A stretch of 6,405 nucleotides of DNA, from positions 1 through 6,405 of the forward strand of contig CAJMRD010000102.1 of NCBI GenBank assembly GCA_905215725.1, written 5' to 3'. The translations under genes and the position numbers were made by a program. Below, piece by piece: positions 5,311 through 6,405 of this stretch. The first letter of the stretch is position 1; each line of letters begins with the position of its first letter. This DNA comes from an uncultured bacterium (GTDB taxonomy: Bacteria > Actinomycetota > Coriobacteriia > Coriobacteriales > Coriobacteriaceae). The notes below the pieces were generated by a model. That model did not search any database. It worked only from the letters and a program-made list of their open reading frames with translations, and was not told where the DNA came from.

Positions 5311-6039
5311 TTACTCCTCCGATGCGGTGGCCGCGGTGTCGTCGCCTTTGGCACCATCGCCGGCAGAAGGCTCGGCCAAGCGGTAGCCCACGCCGCGCAC
5401 GGTCTCGATGGCGCTGGCATGCTCGCCCAGTTTTTGGCGAAGCGTCTGCACGTGCACGTCAACGGTGCGCGAACCGCCGTCGAAGTCCCAGCCCCACACG
5501 CTCTGCAGCAACGACTCGCGGGTAAAAACCACGCCGGGCTTGCGCATGAGGTACTCGAGCAGGTCGAACTCGCGCAGGGTGAGCTTAAGCGGCTCGCCGG
5601 CAACGGTCACCTCGCGATGGCTGGGCGAGAGCACGATGTCGCCCACGCTGAGCACATCGCTCGCCTGCTTGACCATGCCGCCGCGACGCAGCAGTGCGCG
5701 GCAGCGGCTCGCAAGCTCCATGAGCGAAAACGGCTTAGTCAGGTAATCGTCGGCACCGCCATCGAGCGCCATCACCTTGTCGAGCTCGGTATCCTTGGCG
5801 GTAAGCATCATGATGGGCACCGTCGCCGTCAGGCGATCGGCACGCAGTCGACGCATAATCGCCAAGCCATCGGTATCGGGCAGCATGATGTCGAGCAGGA
5901 CGGCATCGGGTACCCGTCGCGCCACGGCAGCCTTAAACTCACCGTCGCACGAAAAGCCTTCGGCCTCAATCCCCTGCTTGCGCAGCGCATAGACCGTCAA
6001 ATCCCTGATGTTGTCATCGTCCTCGACGTAATAGATCAT
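5311..6039 (-). CDS. phoB: PhoB-like OmpR-family response regulator
   Basis: This is a DNA-binding regulator activated by phosphorylation from the adjacent kinase. The receiver domain has the acidic pocket VEDDD (5-9), phospho-acceptor Asp50 in LLDIMLPDTDG, the switch Thr80 in MLTAKD, and Lys102 in YLTKPFS. The winged-helix effector domain (about 128-222) shows LTLREFDLLEYL, the recognition region around SRTVDVHVQTLRQKL and the wing VRGVGYRL. A charged tail of about 20 residues follows. The start at 6039 (242 residues) is preferred over an in-frame ATG at 6063: AAAGGGG lies 6 bases before 6039, and receiver domains normally begin right at the I-Y-Y-V-E-D strand. It lies about 64 bases after pstB, where phoU is often found. 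Which genes it controls cannot be seen; the pst genes are the obvious candidates. Confidence 0.9.
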   Translation of the reverse strand: MIYYVEDDDNIRDLTVYALRKQGIEAEGFSCDGEFKAAVARRVPDAVLLDIMLPDTDGLAIMRRLRADRLTATVPIMMLTAKDTELDKVMALDGGADDYLTKPFSLMELASRCRALLRRGGMVKQASDVLSVGDIVLSPSHREVTVAGEPLKLTLREFDLLEYLMRKPGVVFTRESLLQSVWGWDFDGGSRTVDVHVQTLRQKLGEHASAIETVRGVGYRLAEPSAGDGAKGDDTAATASEE

Positions 6040-6079
6040 GTTGAACCCCTTTGCGGCCGGCATGACCGCATCTTAACCC

Positions 6080-6093
6080 TAAAGGTACCTTTA
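6080..6093. promoter_or_regulatory. 14-base perfect palindrome between pstB and phoB
   Basis: TAAAGGTACCTTTA is perfectly self-complementary and lies in the 64-base gap, 11 bases past the pstB stop. It has no loop or T run to act as a terminator, so a protein-binding site is more likely. It does not resemble the classical Pho box direct repeats. Function is inferred from symmetry and place only. Confidence 0.3.
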
Positions 6094-6103
6094 CTAGATG
6101 GTA

Positions 6104-6405
6104 TCAGCCAAAACGCCCCGTCAAATAATCCGCCGTGCGCGGATCGGTCGGATTCTTGAAGAGTTGCGCGGTGGGCGCGTGCTCCACCAGCTCACCCAGC
6201 AAAAAGAATGCGACCGAATCGGAGATACGCGCCGCCTGCTGCATATTGTGCGTAACGACCACGAGCGTGCAGGTCTCTTTGAGCTCACAGGCCAGCTGCT
6301 CCACCACCAGCGTCGACACAGGGTCGAGTGCCGAGGTCGGCTCGTCCATCAGCAGAATGTCGGGCTGCACGGCCAGCGCGCGGGCGATGCACAGACGCTG
6401 CTGCT
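6104..6405 (-). CDS. pstB: PstB, phosphate ABC transporter ATPase (C-terminal 99 residues, runs off the right edge)
   Basis: PstB is the cytosolic ATPase that powers the PstSCA high-affinity phosphate importer and takes part in phosphate signalling. The visible part begins inside the ABC signature (QQRLCIARALA), then Walker B with the PstB-typical ILLMDEPTSALDP, the H-loop VVTHNMQQA, and the family ending with FFLLGELVEH and NPTDPRTADYLTGRFG up to a TGA at 6106-6104. Walker A and the Q-loop lie beyond the window. An apparent start at 6370 is only an internal GTG inside the conserved ATPase core. The gene precedes the two-component pair on the same strand, and the remaining pst genes are presumably to the right. 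The family assignment is firm; the DPVSTLVVEQLACELK region also fits PstB rather than other ABC ATPases. Confidence 0.93.
   Translation of the reverse strand, partial: QQRLCIARALAVQPDILLMDEPTSALDPVSTLVVEQLACELKETCTLVVVTHNMQQAARISDSVAFFLLGELVEHAPTAQLFKNPTDPRTADYLTGRFG

Noticed and set aside
6040..6063. ATG at 6063 as the response regulator start
   Set aside because: It adds eight residues before the receiver fold and has no good ribosome site, while AAAGGGG lies 6 bases before the ATG at 6039.
4627..6159. Long plus-strand open frame of 510 codons
   Set aside because: It lies wholly antisense to the kinase and response regulator genes, which have complete conserved motifs. Its product is His/Arg/Gln-rich with no domain, as expected for the shadow of GC-rich coding DNA.
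1..6405. CRISPR array, tRNA, rRNA, transposase or phage gene
   Set aside because: No regularly spaced repeats, no cloverleaf, no rRNA-like stretch and no integrase or transposase motif were seen on either strand.

Overview
The window looks like part of a high-GC actinobacterial genome of the Coriobacteriia (Collinsella or a close relative). This rests on protein style, tight minus-strand gene packing with AAGG/GGAGG ribosome sites, and the gene set; it is inference, because no search could be run. Almost everything to the right of about position 555 is on the minus strand. The left 550 bases do not fit the same picture and look joined from elsewhere, either by assembly or by recombination.

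Layout in minus-strand transcription order, from the right edge. (1) The 3' end of pstB, the ATPase of the phosphate importer (6104-6405). (2) A PhoB-type response regulator (5311-6039) and a PhoR-type membrane histidine kinase with a GTG start (3883-5307), 3 bases apart; together with pstB they suggest a phosphate-sensing unit. (3) A 195-base gap with a GC-rich hairpin (likely terminator) and a possible promoter. (4) A compact set of polysaccharide chain-length genes: a Wzz/CpsC-type co-polymerase (3031-3687), a CpsD-type tyrosine autokinase (2291-3028) and a CpsB-type PHP phosphatase (1623-2273), with gaps of 2 and 17 bases. The kinase phosphorylates its own tyrosine-rich tail, the membrane partner activates it, and the phosphatase resets it. 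No glycosyltransferase or polymerase is in the window. (5) A GNAT acetyltransferase of the ElaA/YjcF type (1083-1583), flanked by short repeat motifs. (6) A 202-base gap with a possible promoter, an inverted repeat and a strong hairpin-U5 element, leading into htpG.

htpG begins normally at 880, but only about 109 residues of a roughly 630-residue chaperone are present. At about position 553 the homology stops and unrelated DNA follows. That DNA carries, on the plus strand, the start of a small membrane protein (from 344), itself cut at the same point, and, on the minus strand, the first 31 codons of another membrane protein running off the left edge (1-94). Two unrelated genes cut at one point is the most striking feature of the window. 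I found no previously undescribed multi-gene system; the best leads are the htpG junction, the terminator-like element in the htpG leader, and the repeats around the acetyltransferase gene.
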